DNA of 64,000 nucleotides from Syngnathus acus (GCF_901709675.1 NC_051090.1:11883842-11947841), one strand, 5' to 3'. Shown: positions 44,301-54,088, counted from the first letter of the stretch. Numbers and translations: made by a program. The notes: generated by a model not told the origin, from the letters alone.

Positions 44301-47300
44301 GCGAGACAAAGCGGTTGTCGGATATTTACCTTTGAAGCAAACGGTCTCTTTTGATTCGTTCCCTCTTGAGGTGACAGAGTGAACGGACTCTTCTCTGGAA
44401 GCAATCGCTTCATTTTGCTTTGCCCAGTGCTGAAGTGGAAATCTTCCCTGGTTAACTTTCATTCTCCTCATAAATGTCGCGCATTAACGCCTCAATCTCC
44501 ACAACATGATAATATGATCCCCAAGCGACCACGGCCAATTTCTCTTGTTGTTTCGCAGAAAACGGGGATGGCGCTACGACGCGGCCGAGGGGCTACGGCC
44601 CCTGTCAAAAATCCACGTTGCCCTAGTTGGGCCCTGCCTGCACGTTCTGTTATTTGATATTCCAAAATATCTTTTGACAGTAATTTCTCAAGACATGCTA
44701 TTTATCGGATGGGTCCCCAGTTAAAATCGCAGCGCTGTTCCTGAGGAAAATAAAAGCATTTGTTGTCGAGCTGTTTTTGACACTTTGTCATAAGGAGAAG
44801 CGGCCAAGAGGTGACGGGCCACTCAGGCCGCCGCCCAAAGCCGGCAAGCATTTGGTCTGCCACAACATTAACAGAGTCTTCCCGTGACACGTATGGCAAT
44901 ATGAAGGAGAGTAGCGCCTTTCGACTCACTCTTGGCATTCAACGTTTTGTACGTGAGAGAGACCCTTGATGATTTCCTCTCTGAAGCGGGCTGATGTTGA
45001 ACGGTCTCTGTCTCCCCCTGTTGGTCTTGTGCCACCGCCTTTGCAGTGTTCAATGCGGTGGGAGCCCGTCGTCGGCTTTGATCTTGAGGAGTGGCAGCCG
45101 GTTTTCCAGCTCGACCTGGGCTCGGACCGCTCGTGGGATGGAAGCTCTGCGCCCTCACGGCTGTTGTCTTTGCAGGATCCTTTGGACCCAGGCGGCTGCG
45201 TGATGGTGATCCGCTCACTGGCGGAGGGCGGTGTGGCCCAGCGCGCCGGCGCACTGCTTCCCGGCGACCAGCTGGTCTCCGTCAACGGCGTCCGTCTGGA
45301 GGGCTTGAGCCTGGAGCAAGCCGTGCGCGTCCTCAAGGGAGCGCCCCCTGGCGCCGTGCGGCTAGGCGTGTGCAAACCCCTCGCGGTGAGCCGTTCGGGC
45401 TTCGGCGTCCATCTCCTTCCTCCTCTTCCTCTTCCATTCCCAAGATGCTCTTTTTGTTTTGCTGTTCCCCGCTTGACTATTCTTCCCCTTTTGTCCTCCT
45501 TTCCTTTTTTTCTCCGTCCTGCTTTCTTTTACTTTGCTTCCTTCCTCGTTTAATCCTTCTTTTTCTGTCCCACTTTTCCTTTTCCAACTTCCGTTTTAGT
45601 TTGATATTTTCATTCCTTCTGCACGATCCTTTTTTCCTTTTCTTTCCTCCCTTTTGGTCCTCCTTTTTTCTTGTCCTTTCTTCCCTTTTCCAGCTCTCCT
45701 TCTTTGCTCCTTGTTGCATTTTTTCTTCCTCCTATACTGACTTCATTTCACTTCCTTATTGCTTTCCTTTTTTCTTCGCGCTTTCATTTCTGTCCTTCGC
45801 CGTCGTCTTTCGAACCTCACCATTGAGGTTCCGATCCTGAAGTGGTCCTCGCCCATTCCTGTGTCCTTGTCACCTTCCGTCAAACTGCCTTTTTCTTTTT
45901 TTCTCCCTCCTCCTCTTCTTGGTCTTCATCCCCCTCGTCTGTCCTCCTTGTCCTCTGCGCGCTGTTGCCGAGTCAGCGAGATGTCGGGACGCGGCAGAGT
46001 GCTCCATCAGCTCTACGACATTGCGGCGTTCTTAAGTGGGGTGTTGGGGCTATGTGCTTGCTATCCTGGTCCATGACTACCGCAGTATTAGGTCATTGCA
46101 GGAAGTGGTTGTGTAGCATGACGTTTGTTAGCTTCCTTCACATGTTGCACAGCAATGCTGCAAGATTCCACAAAAAGTGTGACGGTGTGAGGTCGGATCG
46201 GTCACTTCCACACACATGTGGCTCTAACCAAGCTCCAACAAACCTTTTGGACAAATTAAAAATGATCAAAGTTGCTCTCCAAACCACCGTGAAAGCCACC
46301 GACGAGGGTGGCGTTGGCACCATAGAGAGCCATGAGTGTTATTAAGGCGTGCGCGGGAACAAACGGCCCTAACAGCAAGCGTGCGCGTCTGCCTTCCGGC
46401 TGGCTGCCTTCAACGTTGCTCACATGACCTCCCCGCAGGTTTCGGCCCACAACTTTGGCCAAGCGCGAGTGGAGGAGCGGGTAGACCTTGGCGGGACTGC
46501 TGGCCATCCGCCAACTCTGACCTCTGACCCAGAGGAGGAGGGCAGAGAGATGGCGGTGGACGAAGATGAGGCAGTGACCGAGACGGCGTCGTCATCGTCA
46601 GCCGCCGCTCAGCAGGCCAGTGGCAACATTTCACACATGCTCACTTGGCAGCCTACCGCACCTTTGCTCTTATTTCCTTCCATCTATCACACAAATGAGA
46701 CTTTTCTTTCCTGACTTTGGTCTTGCCGTATGTCTTTGTTTAGATCTTTTCTTCTGTTTCTTCCCTGAGTTTTATTTTCTTCTCCTCCATCTGTTATTTT
46801 GCATTGCGAGTTTGCGAGCAGCTAGCTAGCGCAGCGGTCACTCGAGTGCAGGGCAGGCAAGGAAAAGGGCAGAGCGCAGATTTCGGCCGCAAAAGTCACG
46901 CCGCCGCCTTACGCTAACTCTAACCGCAGCTGCGAGGTTTCCTCAGCAGGCCACCCAAGTGCCAAAAAAATCAGCCGGTGAAAGGCAAGCCGCAAAACGG
47001 ACGCCACCGTCCAGCACACGATTCTGTCGTCGTCCCAATTAATGGGCCGCTTGTGTTTCCTTTTCAGACTCAGACAGAAGACGGGCAACTTCTCGGTGAC
47101 GCGCTTGATCCTTCTTTCACTTTGATACATTGCCCTCGCGCGCAAACTCAATGTGCGACTCGCCTGCGTGTGTGCCAGGCCAGCACGACGACACAGAGGC
47201 GGAAGCAGACTCGGAAGTCAACTCGATGGACGCCGAGTGAGTCTTCCTCCTTGCCGTCGGCTTTAGCAAGTGCCCGCCCATCGTCACTCGTGATTGTCCT

Positions 47301-49275
47301 CGCAGGTCTCGTGGGATGATTGACATGGAGAAGCGGAGGAGGCGGAGTTACAGAGGATTTTCCATCACCAGAAGAGTGCGCAGGTGACTCACGCCGGGAG
47401 TCTCGCCGTGACCGCGTGTCATGTTGCTCAGTGCCTGCGTGCCCGCGTGCGTGTATGCGTCCATGCCTGCGTTTGTAGGGGGCTTCCGGAGCGCGAAGAG
47501 GGCGAGGGTGAGGAAACTCCTCGGCTCAGTCACTGGGACCCCCCCCGCAGGTGAAGGCTGCCCCCTCTTTCTTGTCCCACGTTGGATGTGGCTTTGGGTG
47601 ACGCAGGTAATGTGCGTGCGAGCACGTAGGGTGGAGGTGTGCGCCAAGGAGGGCGAGTTGCTGGGCCTGAGCATCGTGGGCGGCCATCACGTTATCAAGC
47701 AACTGAGGAACGGAGAAGAACTGAAGGGAATCTTCATCAAGCAGGTCCTGCGTGGAAGCCCCGCCCACGCCACGCGCGCCCTCAAGACTGGAGACAAGAT
47801 CCTGCAGGTACCAAACCGCACACAGCCGCTCCGCTGCCTCGCTTTCCTTTTGCTGTCTACTTTAGTCTTTTTTTCTTGAGTGTTCTTCATCTCTCTTTTT
47901 CTCTCACCTTTAGCCTTTTTCTTCTCTTCCTTCCCTGCGCCACGACAGCCGCCGAGCAACCAACACAATCCGACCCAATCCGACCCTCAGGCCGCTCTAT
48001 CTCTTGGTCGGACATCCCACCAGGCTTGCTCTAACAGCTGCTTAACGTGCGGGCAGGTCTCGGGTTTGGATCTCCGAAGCGCCACGCACCAAGAGGCGGT
48101 CGACGCCATCAAATCAGCCACCAGTCCCGTGGTCTTCATCGTCCAGAGTCTGTCGGCGAAGCCGCGGGTACGTGCGTGTGGCCATAAGGTCGCAAGTCAG
48201 CTCTGGAAGGATGGCACTGATCCAGATTGCCAGGTCTGCATGCATCCGTGAACACAAAGGTCAACTCTGTGCTTTTTGTTTGTGTGTGTGCACAGATAGC
48301 GAGAGACGCCCCGCCTCCTCTGCGGGAGCCGCCCCCTTACAGGCCCCCCGGCCTATTGGAGCAGGAGCCACTGCCGGCCCCCCGAGGTCAGCCAACTTTC
48401 AAATGCATGAACTGAATGAAGGTCAGACGGCGTTGTTCAATGCACTTTTCAGGAGATTGATTCTTTTTCTTGCATCGCTTGCAATGATTTCAATCATCGA
48501 ACCCGAGTAAGGACGAGCGAGCACCAATCATGATTGAATGACGTGAATAACAGGAAGAAAAAGCAAACCCTCCCAGCGTCCCCGTCAAAGAGCGGAAGCC
48601 ATTTCCAATACTTGAGATTGCGCAACCCTTTGGGAAAATAATTGGGCGACGAAATCGGCTAACCAAATTCGGGCCCCTTTTCACTGTTTGCAAAACAAAA
48701 GTCATTAAGATAATGACTAAGATAAGTCGAAATTGTGAATTGTGTTGTTTTGACAGGTGAAACAAAAAAATTAGTTGGCTTTTTGGGGGGAGCGCCAGCC
48801 GTCCAAGTGTTCAAAATGTTTTTTTCTCTCTTTGCAGGCCTCATATGAAAGCCCCACCCCCGTGTGCCCCCTTTGCAAAGTGGACCGATCGAGCAATCGG
48901 ACGATGACGTGCTCAATCTTGTTCTTTTGGGGCGGCTTTGGGGGTGGGGCTCGCAAAGGCTCCACTTGCGGTCGGTTGAATTGCGGCACTTATGAGGGAG
49001 CGGGTGCTGTCGCTTGAGCCTTATCGCTGTCGTAGGCGTTTCAATCGTCACGTGACCTTTGAGGAGCAATAAAAGAATGTCAGCCACCGTTCTTGGGTCT
49101 TCATGCGTACTTTGGCAAAGGAGGAGCAGACTGTTGATGCGCCTGACAGCCCGAACGCAAGCCAACTAAATGAGGCTCACTTTGTTCTCTTCTTTACTCC
49201 ACTCCTCCCTCCCTCCCTTCCTCCCTCATTCCTCCCTCCCTGCTTCCTCCCTCATTCCTCCCTCCCTCCCTCCCT

Positions 49276-49308
<33 letters not shown>

Positions 49309-52300
49309 CCGGCCGGCCGGCCGCCCGCCCGCCCGCCCGCCTCCCTCCCTCCCTCCCTCCCTCCCTCCCTCCCTCCCTCCCTCCCTCCGTGCCTGCCTTC
49401 CTTCCTTCCTTACTTTCTTTTTCCTCTTCCTTCCTTCTTTGCGTCCTCCCTCCCTCTCTTCCTTCCTTTTCCTTCCTTCCCTCCCTCAGGCTTGTTTTCT
49501 ATTTTGCTTCCTTCCATTCGTGCTTCCATTTCTCACTGCCCTCCTGTGTTCCAAGTTTCATCTTTCAAATTCAGTCGTTGGTCAAATTGGACATGTAAAG
49601 CGAAGGCGCCGGGCCTGGGACCCACCTTGGGCCCGGGACCCTTTGGCCCAGCCCGTCTGCGCCTTCCTTTTCTTCTTCCTTTTCTCGTGTTGTGGCTGTG
49701 TGCTGCAGTCAGCTGGGGCTGCTGCTGAGCTACACTGGTGTGATTGGCGGGTGGGTAAGGGATGTGTGTGTGTGTGTGGGGGGGGGGGGGTTACAGAGAC
49801 ATTGCTCCCTCTGTGCCACGCACGCAGTCTTAGGTGGACGTAAAGCTAGACTGGAGCATGGAGCGTGCCGATGGCAGGTCAGTGCAAGTGGCGTGTGCAA
49901 GTGGCATGTGCAACTGGCAAGTCATGTTTGCGATGTTCATCGACACGCGGGCTGTAGTGTTTTCGACAGTGCGTTTCTGCTCCAAGTCAGGACAATCAAA
50001 CTCGCAGTCCGTGGGCCACAAGCGGGCCATCAAACCCTCCGACGTGGCCCGGTTTTTCAAAAAATTAAAATTTTATGCTGTAAGCTGTGTGCTGTCCAGT
50101 GGAGGGCCGATGTGGCCGCCTGAACTTGGCGCACTCGCAATGGCCTAAAGGCCCGAAAGAGGCCGACTCGCTAGCAGATGTTGCCGGGTCGCCTCACGGG
50201 AGACCAGAGACCGCCTGCAGAAAGATTTACTGTGCGGCTGTTAGCGTGCGGGCACTTTGCATGCGTGCAGAGTCTTGCCGTGATTGCTTCGGCGACCTGC
50301 GGGGGCAGCTGCTGCGCGTGGAGCTGGACAAGGAAGCGGGCAGCGTTCTGGGGCTCAGCCTCACCGGGAACCGAGACCGCGCCACTCTCAGCGTCTTTGT
50401 GGTGGGACTCCGCCCGGGTAGGGTGGCCGCCACCCACGGCTGCGTGTGCGTAGGCCACCAGCTGCTCCAGGTGACACGCTTTGGTCAGGTGATGCGTACT
50501 TTTAGTCTCTGAGCTTTTTGATCTCAGACGGAAGTGGCAGAGGTTGCATCATGCTGTCATCAAAGTAAGGATTCCTCCCAAATGTGTCAGGTAAATAAGA
50601 ACCTCTGGGATGAAAGACCCACGAGACAGAAGATTGTGTGTTTCGTATTTTGTGCGTATTCGTGTGTCTGTGTATATTGTGTTTGAGAAACTGAGTGTGT
50701 GCGTGTTTTAGGGCAGTGATCCCCAACCTTTTTTGCGCCACGGACCGGTTACGTGTCAGAAATATTTTCGCGGACCGGCCTTTATATAAATAAATAATAC
50801 ATTTATATAACTAAATAATACATTTATATAAATAAATAATACATTTATAATAAATATATGAATACGATGAAACAAAATGATACGACTGGCATAAAAACAA
50901 GTATAAACGACATTAAAATAAAACTCACCATTACATTGAATTAGTGGGAGCACTGAGCTTGTTTCTCAGAAACGAGCCGGTCCCATCTAGGCGTAATCGG
51001 AGACAATGACACCCGAAGTGGTTAAGGTTTGTCTTTTAATGCAGGATGCTTGGTCTCCATGTGCCGAAGCAGTTTTGAGGGCTTCATTGCCTCGTTAGCT
51101 AGCCTGTCGCCACATATTATGCAGAGTGGGCTTGGCGCGTCATAGTCTTTTAAATGCAGCTTTCCTTTTCTTAGAAGTCGTAGCCTCTTCTTCTTCCGTC
51201 TCCTCATTGGGCTTTTTTCCCTTTCCGAAGGAGCTTTCCAAACATCTCTGTTTCTTGCTCATTTTTGCTTGCTTCGCGGGCTCAACTGAGGTGACATGTC
51301 ACGTGACCGAGACGAGCGTCTTGACCTGAACCGACGGATGTAATTGGGAGAGAATCGCCAATTTTTTTATATTTTTCAAAATAAATACTGACTCATTTTT
51401 GCTAGCTTTGCGGGCTCGACTGGGGAAACATGTCACGTGACCGGGACGAGCGTCTTGACCTGAATTAATTGATCGTCGATTAAAACTTTTTTTTTTTGTT
51501 TTTTCTGTGTGGCTTGGCGGCCCGGTACCAAGTGACCCACGGACCGGTACCGGTCCGCGGCCCGGTGGTTGGGGACCACTGTTTTAGGGCATGCAAGCAT
51601 GTGTTGACGAGTGTCGTTGTGTGTGTGCGCCTGCACGTACACACAATTGATGGCTTTCTCTCGGCAGCAGGTCAACGATCACGTTCTTTATGGGTGAAGC
51701 CATCAGAGCGCCTCGGCCCACATCAAGAGCTCCGCTTCCAAAGTCAAGCTGGTTCTGCTCAGGTAACAAGCGCCTTTTGGCGGTCAGTCGTCCTCGCTGT
51801 GACATTGATGACATCACCCCGCGTTGCAGAAGCCGAGACGGCGTCCAGCAGATGGCAGTCCCGCCCTTCCCGCCAACCCCCAAGGTAAAACCATCGCCAC
51901 CCAACGGAACGTGGCGACAGCAACCGCTACGCTTAAGTGTCGTTTCCATCAGAGCATCTCGCCAACGTCTTCAGGAGACTCCCTGGGCCCTGCGGAATGG
52001 CTGCACCCCCTGACTCACTCCGCCTGCCTTAGGAAGAAGACAATATCAGAGACGGTCATTTTGGAGTTGAAGGCGTTTCAATTTGGGGGCTGTCTGACGC
52101 AATGAGATGCAACTTAGCTCCTCTCACATTGCCCACATTAGGACGACAGCGAGGTTATCCGCAAGAGAAACGGCTGGGATCCCGGCAATGCGCCGGAGCT
52201 GCGGGTAACGACGACATTGCCACGGCAACGTACACGCATGCGCCCCAATAGTGCGGCTGACGGTTTGGTTGTCGATGATTGAAAAGGCAACGTGGCTTCT

Positions 52301-52446
52301 GCGGCAGCGATGACATCATCACACCTGTCATGGTGAGCAGGCTGGCTTTGCCAACAGGAAGCCCCGCCTCCTGGAGCACCTCCACCTGCCCTGACCTCCC
52401 GGGCCAAGAGAGCACCTTGGAGATCTACAAAGGCGGTTCACTTTAT
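37430..52446 (+). CDS. patj: PATJ (INADL) polarity scaffold, whole coding span (L27, PDZ1-7, part of PDZ8)
   Basis: PATJ is the cytoplasmic multi-PDZ scaffold of tight junctions. Its L27 domain binds PALS1 and its PDZ domains bind claudins, ZO-3, AMOT and others. Domains, in order: L27 (exon 1), PDZ1 GGLGFSV, PDZ2 [14 protein letters not shown]3 [13 protein letters not shown]4 [15 protein letters not shown]5 [14 protein letters not shown]6 [16 protein letters not shown] and PDZ7 [13 protein letters not shown]8 start, [13 protein letters not shown], follows. The unusual PDZ4 and PDZ5 signatures and the [13 protein letters not shown] linker match human PATJ rather than MPDZ, and NFIA-TM2D1 synteny agrees. 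Odd: a TGA interrupts PDZ7 (51695-51697), and the PDZ8 exon stops matching after its first strand. Human PATJ has ten PDZ domains; PDZ9-10 are not in the window. About 1,093 codons precede the TGA. Confidence 0.93.
38653..38759. repeat. (CCTT)n microsatellite before PATJ exon 2
   Basis: About 105 bp pure CCTT ending 13 bases before the acceptor AG of the exon at 38773. It forms an extreme polypyrimidine tract. Confidence 0.95.
38773..38907 (+). CDS. patj: PATJ exon, L27-PDZ1 linker
   Basis: 135 bases, phase 0, encoding [20 protein letters not shown] ... [16 protein letters not shown]. Acceptor ACTGTCCAG preceded by a (CCTT)n tract; donor GTGAGT. The linker is not conserved, but it sits in the right phase. 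Confidence 0.75.
39024..39160 (+). CDS. patj: PATJ exon, PDZ1 first half
   Basis: 137 bases, phase 0 to 2: [45 protein letters not shown]. Carboxylate-binding loop GGLGF. Donor GTGACG. Confidence 0.92.
39284..39473 (+). CDS. patj: PATJ exon, PDZ1 second half
   Basis: 190 bases, phase 2 to 0: [45 protein letters not shown]. Matches RDQRLKENDQILAINHTPL. Donor GTAAAC. Confidence 0.9.
39559..39687 (+). CDS. patj: PATJ exon, PDZ2 first half
   Basis: 129 bases, phase 0: [39 protein letters not shown]. Almost identical to human [20 protein letters not shown]. The acceptor CTCCAAG is weak. Confidence 0.93.
39752..39979 (+). CDS. patj: PATJ exon, PDZ2 second half and linker
   Basis: 228 bases, phase 0: [44 protein letters not shown], then a proline-rich linker. 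Donor GTAAGC. Confidence 0.93.
40072..40174 (+). CDS. patj: PATJ exon, PDZ3 start
   Basis: 103 bases, phase 0 to 1: [33 protein letters not shown]. Acceptor GCGTTTCAG, donor GTAAAA. Confidence 0.93.
40253..40341 (+). CDS. patj: PATJ exon, PDZ3 middle
   Basis: 89 bases, phase 1 to 0: [30 protein letters not shown]. Acceptor TCCTGACAG, donor GTAAGA. Confidence 0.93.
40493..40625 (+). CDS. patj: PATJ exon, PDZ3 end
   Basis: 133 bases, phase 0 to 1: [39 protein letters not shown]. Acceptor CCGTTCAG. Confidence 0.92.
40822..40905 (+). CDS. patj: PATJ exon, PDZ3-PDZ4 linker
   Basis: 84 bases, phase 1 to 1: [28 protein letters not shown]. Acceptor GTGTCTCAG, donor GTGAGC. Assigned by phase and splice sites only. 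Confidence 0.7.
41455..41755 (-). mobile_element. Full tRNA-derived SINE in PATJ intron
   Basis: On the minus strand a tRNA-like head (GGCCTAGTGGTAGTGTGTCC A-box region; GGTTCAAACCC B-box) is followed by the body shared with 5540-5780 and an A/T tail. It is not a functional tRNA gene. Confidence 0.85.
41836..41897 (+). CDS. patj: PATJ exon, [15 protein letters not shown] segment
   Basis: 62 bases, phase 1 to 0: [20 protein letters not shown]. Matches human ENELKSRWENLLGPDYEVM. Acceptor TTGTGCAG, donor GTGAGA. Confidence 0.92.
42122..42262. repeat. (TTTA/TTTG)n simple repeat
   Basis: About 140 bp of TTTA, TTTG and TGTC-type tetranucleotides in a PATJ intron. Confidence 0.85.
42463..42519 (+). 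CDS. patj: PATJ small exon before PDZ4
   Basis: 57 bases, phase 0: [19 protein letters not shown], matching human VATLDTQIADDAELQKYSK. Acceptor TTCTTCAG, donor GTGACG. Confidence 0.9.
42589..42723 (+). CDS. patj: PATJ exon, PDZ4 first half
   Basis: 135 bases, phase 0: [45 protein letters not shown]. The divergent PDZ4 loop LRLG is shared with PATJ. Confidence 0.95.
42984..43142 (+). CDS. patj: PATJ exon, PDZ4 second half
   Basis: 159 bases, phase 0: [32 protein letters not shown], then an acidic linker. Nearly identical to human [25 protein letters not shown]. Confidence 0.95.
43297..43500 (+). CDS. patj: PATJ exon, PDZ5 first half
   Basis: 204 bases, phase 0: ends [20 protein letters not shown] then [10 protein letters not shown], matching human [23 protein letters not shown] (shortened). 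The upstream border (TATTCATATCAG) has a poor pyrimidine tract, so the 5' end is less certain. Confidence 0.88.
43501..45175 (+). other. PATJ intron within PDZ5
   Basis: 1.7 kb; no exon recognised. Confidence 0.6.
45176..45385 (+). CDS. patj: PATJ exon, PDZ5 second half
   Basis: 210 bases, phase 0: [70 protein letters not shown]. Acceptor CTTTGCAG, donor GTGAGC. Confidence 0.95.
45415..45775. repeat. Pyrimidine-rich (TTCC/CTTT) tract
   Basis: About 360 bases strongly biased to C and T on the plus strand. Long open frames through it are compositional artefacts. Confidence 0.75.
46439..46619 (+). CDS. patj: Probable PATJ exon, acidic PDZ5-PDZ6 linker
   Basis: 181 bases, phase 0 to 1, containing [15 protein letters not shown], similar to human DEEREMLVDEEYEL. 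Acceptor CCCCGCAG is good. The donor GTGGCA is weak and was chosen because it gives the phase the next exon needs. Confidence 0.6.
47179..47236 (+). CDS. patj: Probable PATJ small acidic exon
   Basis: 58 bases, phase 1 to 2: [18 protein letters not shown]. Acceptor GTGTGCCAG, donor GTGAGT. It joins in phase with the next exon. Confidence 0.65.
47306..47383 (+). CDS. patj: Probable PATJ basic exon
   Basis: 78 bases, phase 2 to 2: [25 protein letters not shown]. Acceptor CTCGCAG, donor GTGACT. Not conserved by eye, but flanks join exactly. Confidence 0.65.
47479..47550 (+). CDS. patj: PATJ exon, [13 protein letters not shown] linker
   Basis: 72 bases, phase 2 to 2: [23 protein letters not shown]. 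Human has [22 protein letters not shown]. Acceptor GTTTGTAG, donor GTGAAG. Confidence 0.93.
47630..47807 (+). CDS. patj: PATJ exon, PDZ6 first half
   Basis: 178 bases, phase 2 to 0: [59 protein letters not shown]. Human has [20 protein letters not shown]. The acceptor GAGCACGTAG is weak; a nearby GACGCAG is not in phase with the preceding exon. Confidence 0.93.
48057..48167 (+). CDS. patj: PATJ exon, PDZ6 second half
   Basis: 111 bases, phase 0: [37 protein letters not shown]. Human has [20 protein letters not shown]. Donor GTACGT. Confidence 0.95.
48296..48386 (+). CDS. patj: PATJ exon, proline-rich linker
   Basis: 91 bases, phase 0 to 1: [30 protein letters not shown], similar to human APPPMKLPPPYKAL. 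Acceptor GTGCACAG. Confidence 0.85.
49193..49497. repeat. (CCTC/TGCC/GGCC/CCTT)n tetranucleotide array
   Basis: Successive blocks of CCTC, TGCC, GGCC, CGCC and CCTC show step-wise evolution of one tetranucleotide repeat. Located in a PATJ intron. Confidence 0.9.
50271..50470 (+). CDS. patj: PATJ exon, PDZ7 first half
   Basis: 200 bases, phase 1 to 0: [40 protein letters not shown], ending VGHQLLQ. Human has [21 protein letters not shown] and SIFVVGINPEGPA. The acidic residue of the usual GD(E/Q)LL motif is His here. Confidence 0.92.
50714..51581 (-). mobile_element. Non-autonomous hAT (ZBED type), copy 2, in PATJ intron
   Basis: 868 bp, ends CAGTGATCCCCAACC and GGTTGGGGACCACTG. Perfect 8-bp target duplication TTTTAGGG (50706-50713, 51582-51589). 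It carries the same broken BED-finger frame as 919-1605. It separates the two exons of PDZ7. Confidence 0.92.
51022..51262 (-). pseudogene. BED zinc-finger fragment of hAT transposase, copy 2
   Basis: Same frameshifted fragment as at 1238-1478, with [19 protein letters not shown] intact and the N-terminal MSKKQRCL frame separate. The frameshift is shared, so it predates both insertions. Confidence 0.75.
51671..51762 (+). pseudogene. patj: PATJ exon, PDZ7 second half, with in-frame TGA
   Basis: 92 bases, phase 0 to 2. It reads VNDHVLYG, then TGA at 51695-51697, then [20 protein letters not shown]. Human has [20 protein letters not shown]. The stop replaces the Arg codon, as expected from CGA to TGA at a CpG. 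Splice sites (CGGCAGCAG acceptor, GTAACA donor) are intact. Skipping the exon would shift the frame. Confidence 0.88.
51830..51884 (+). CDS. patj: PATJ exon downstream of the TGA
   Basis: 55 bases, phase 2 to 0: [18 protein letters not shown], matching human NEDAVNQMAVTPFPVPS. Acceptor GCGTTGCAG, donor GTAAAA. Its conservation argues that the upstream stop is recent or bypassed. Confidence 0.85.
52142..52204 (+). CDS. patj: Possible PATJ linker exon
   Basis: 63 bases open in phase 0 ([20 protein letters not shown]) between CCCACATTAG and GTAACG. No clear human counterpart. It could be spurious. Confidence 0.35.
52358..52446 (+). pseudogene. patj: PATJ PDZ8 exon start, truncated
   Basis: After CCAACAG the phase-1 frame reads [27 protein letters not shown], then LY and TAG. 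Human has [20 protein letters not shown] followed by GLGLSIVGG. The match is clear up to KGGS and then stops. No good donor is seen, and AT-rich repeat follows. The 5' border is uncertain (alternative AG at 52340 and 52307). Confidence 0.6.
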
Positions 52447-53080
52447 TAGTAGTGTAAAGGGGAAGGCCTTCACACTTATGTTATTCTACATCTACACCAT
52501 TTACATTATTATTGTGCACTTTTGACGTATTCCAAATATTCACGTGATGAGTGCTTGCATTTTCTTCATTCCAAAAACATTCACTTTTCGCAAATTTCCG
52601 GCAATTTTTTCCCCATTCATTCTTAATGGCACATTCAACTTTTCACATTTACATCATTCCAGTTTGAAATTCTCATCATTCAGCACATTTAAATCACATT
52701 GGGGAGGATTTACGACAATCCCAAAATTGTCACGTTTCAAATATTTCACATTTTTACGTTTAGAATTTGCGCAAATTTTCATTTTTCCCTTCTAATTTCT
52801 ACATTTTTCAACCGATTCAACAAGTTCTAACTTTCAACTGTTCATCTTTTGCCTACCAATTCCAAAACTTCCCAGTTACCAAAAATTCAAAATTTTCAAT
52901 TTTTAAATTCATGCCAAATTTTACAAAATTTCATTTACCCTTCTAATTCCTACATTATTTGACCGATTCAACCCGTTCCAACTTTAAACTGTTTACCTTA
53001 TGCTTACCATATTCACCCCCACCCCCACTTCTACTATTCTTACCCAATTCACCCCTTAACCCCCACTTCCACAGTGTGGC
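52447..53080. repeat. AT-rich degenerate repeat
   Basis: CATTTTTCAACCGATTCAAC and TTTGACCGATTCAACCCGTT, among similar phrases, recur. Period is irregular. No coding features. Confidence 0.45.
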
Positions 53081-53379
53081 GACCATCGTGGAGTGACCCA
53101 AAAGTGCCCCTGAATGAACACGAAGTGAACCGGAAGTGCCCCGAAACAAACAGGAAGTGCCCCAAAATGAACAGAAAGTGCCTGTTGCCTGGCTATCAGA
53201 TTCTGGAGGTACGGGTACGCACGCTTCAGGACTTGAGGACGAAGACCGTGAACATGACGACAGTGAGGACCGCAGGACGACCATCGACGGACATCTCACG
53301 AGGAAGCCATCGCGGCATTGACACGTCCGTGTTCCAAAGTGGCCATGAAGGTTCTCCAGGATGGAGCCCGCCACCGCCG

Positions 53380-54088
53380 TGGCAAGCCAATAGACAGCTT
53401 GGGCCGTTCGCAGACGCAGCTCGACGTGGTCACCGTGGAGTAATATTCTTTGATTTCTCCAGCGCTTTTAACACCATCCAGTCGTCACTGCTCAGGGTGA
53501 AGATGGAGAAGGCAGGAGTGGACCAACGCCTGGCTACATGAACTACAGACTTCCTCACCAACAGGCCGCAGTACGTGAGGTTGCATCGCTATGAGTCTGA
53601 CGTGGTGCTCTGCAGCACAGGTGTCCCCCAGGGTACGGTGCTCTCTCCTTTCCTTCACCCTGTACACTTCGGACTTCACCCACGACACCACACACTGCCA
53701 CATCCAGAAGTTCTCCGACGACACAGCCATTGTTGGATATGTTTCTGAGGGGAACGATCTGGAATACAGGACGGTGGAATCAAGGACTTTGTCAGCTGGT
53801 GTGAGCTCAACCAGCTTCAGCTGAACACCAGCAAGACGAAGGAGATGATTGTGAACTTCGGGAGGACAGCACCACACTCCGATAAACATCCAGGGATCGG
53901 ACATTGAGGTAGTGGAGAACTACATATTCCTGGGTGTTCGCCTTAACAACAAACTGGACTGGACTGATCACACCCACGCCCTGTACAAGAAGGGCCAGAG
54001 TCGCCTTCACCTGCTGAGGAGACTGAGGTCCTTCGGCTCTTCTCAGGACCTTCTATGACTCTGTGGTGGCCTCAGCCATCCTCTGTGC
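53380..54088 (+). mobile_element. Rex1/L2-like LINE, RT fragment, left part
   Basis: [16 protein letters not shown] (53449-53496) is RT motif A. It is followed in other frames by TTDFLTNRPQYVRLH, STGVPQG and FSDDTAIVGYVSEGND, the YADD-like catalytic block. At least two frameshifts and an in-frame stop make it dead. The right part resumes at 55178 after a hAT insertion. Confidence 0.8.

Noticed and set aside
46424-46714. Independent small gene at the acidic segment
   Set aside because: The [15 protein letters not shown] part aligns with the PATJ linker and has an acceptor in the right phase, so it is better explained as a PATJ exon.
37430-52446. MPDZ (MUPP1) as the identity of the multi-PDZ gene
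   Set aside because: L27 sequence, PDZ4/PDZ5 order, the [13 protein letters not shown] linker and synteny fit PATJ better.
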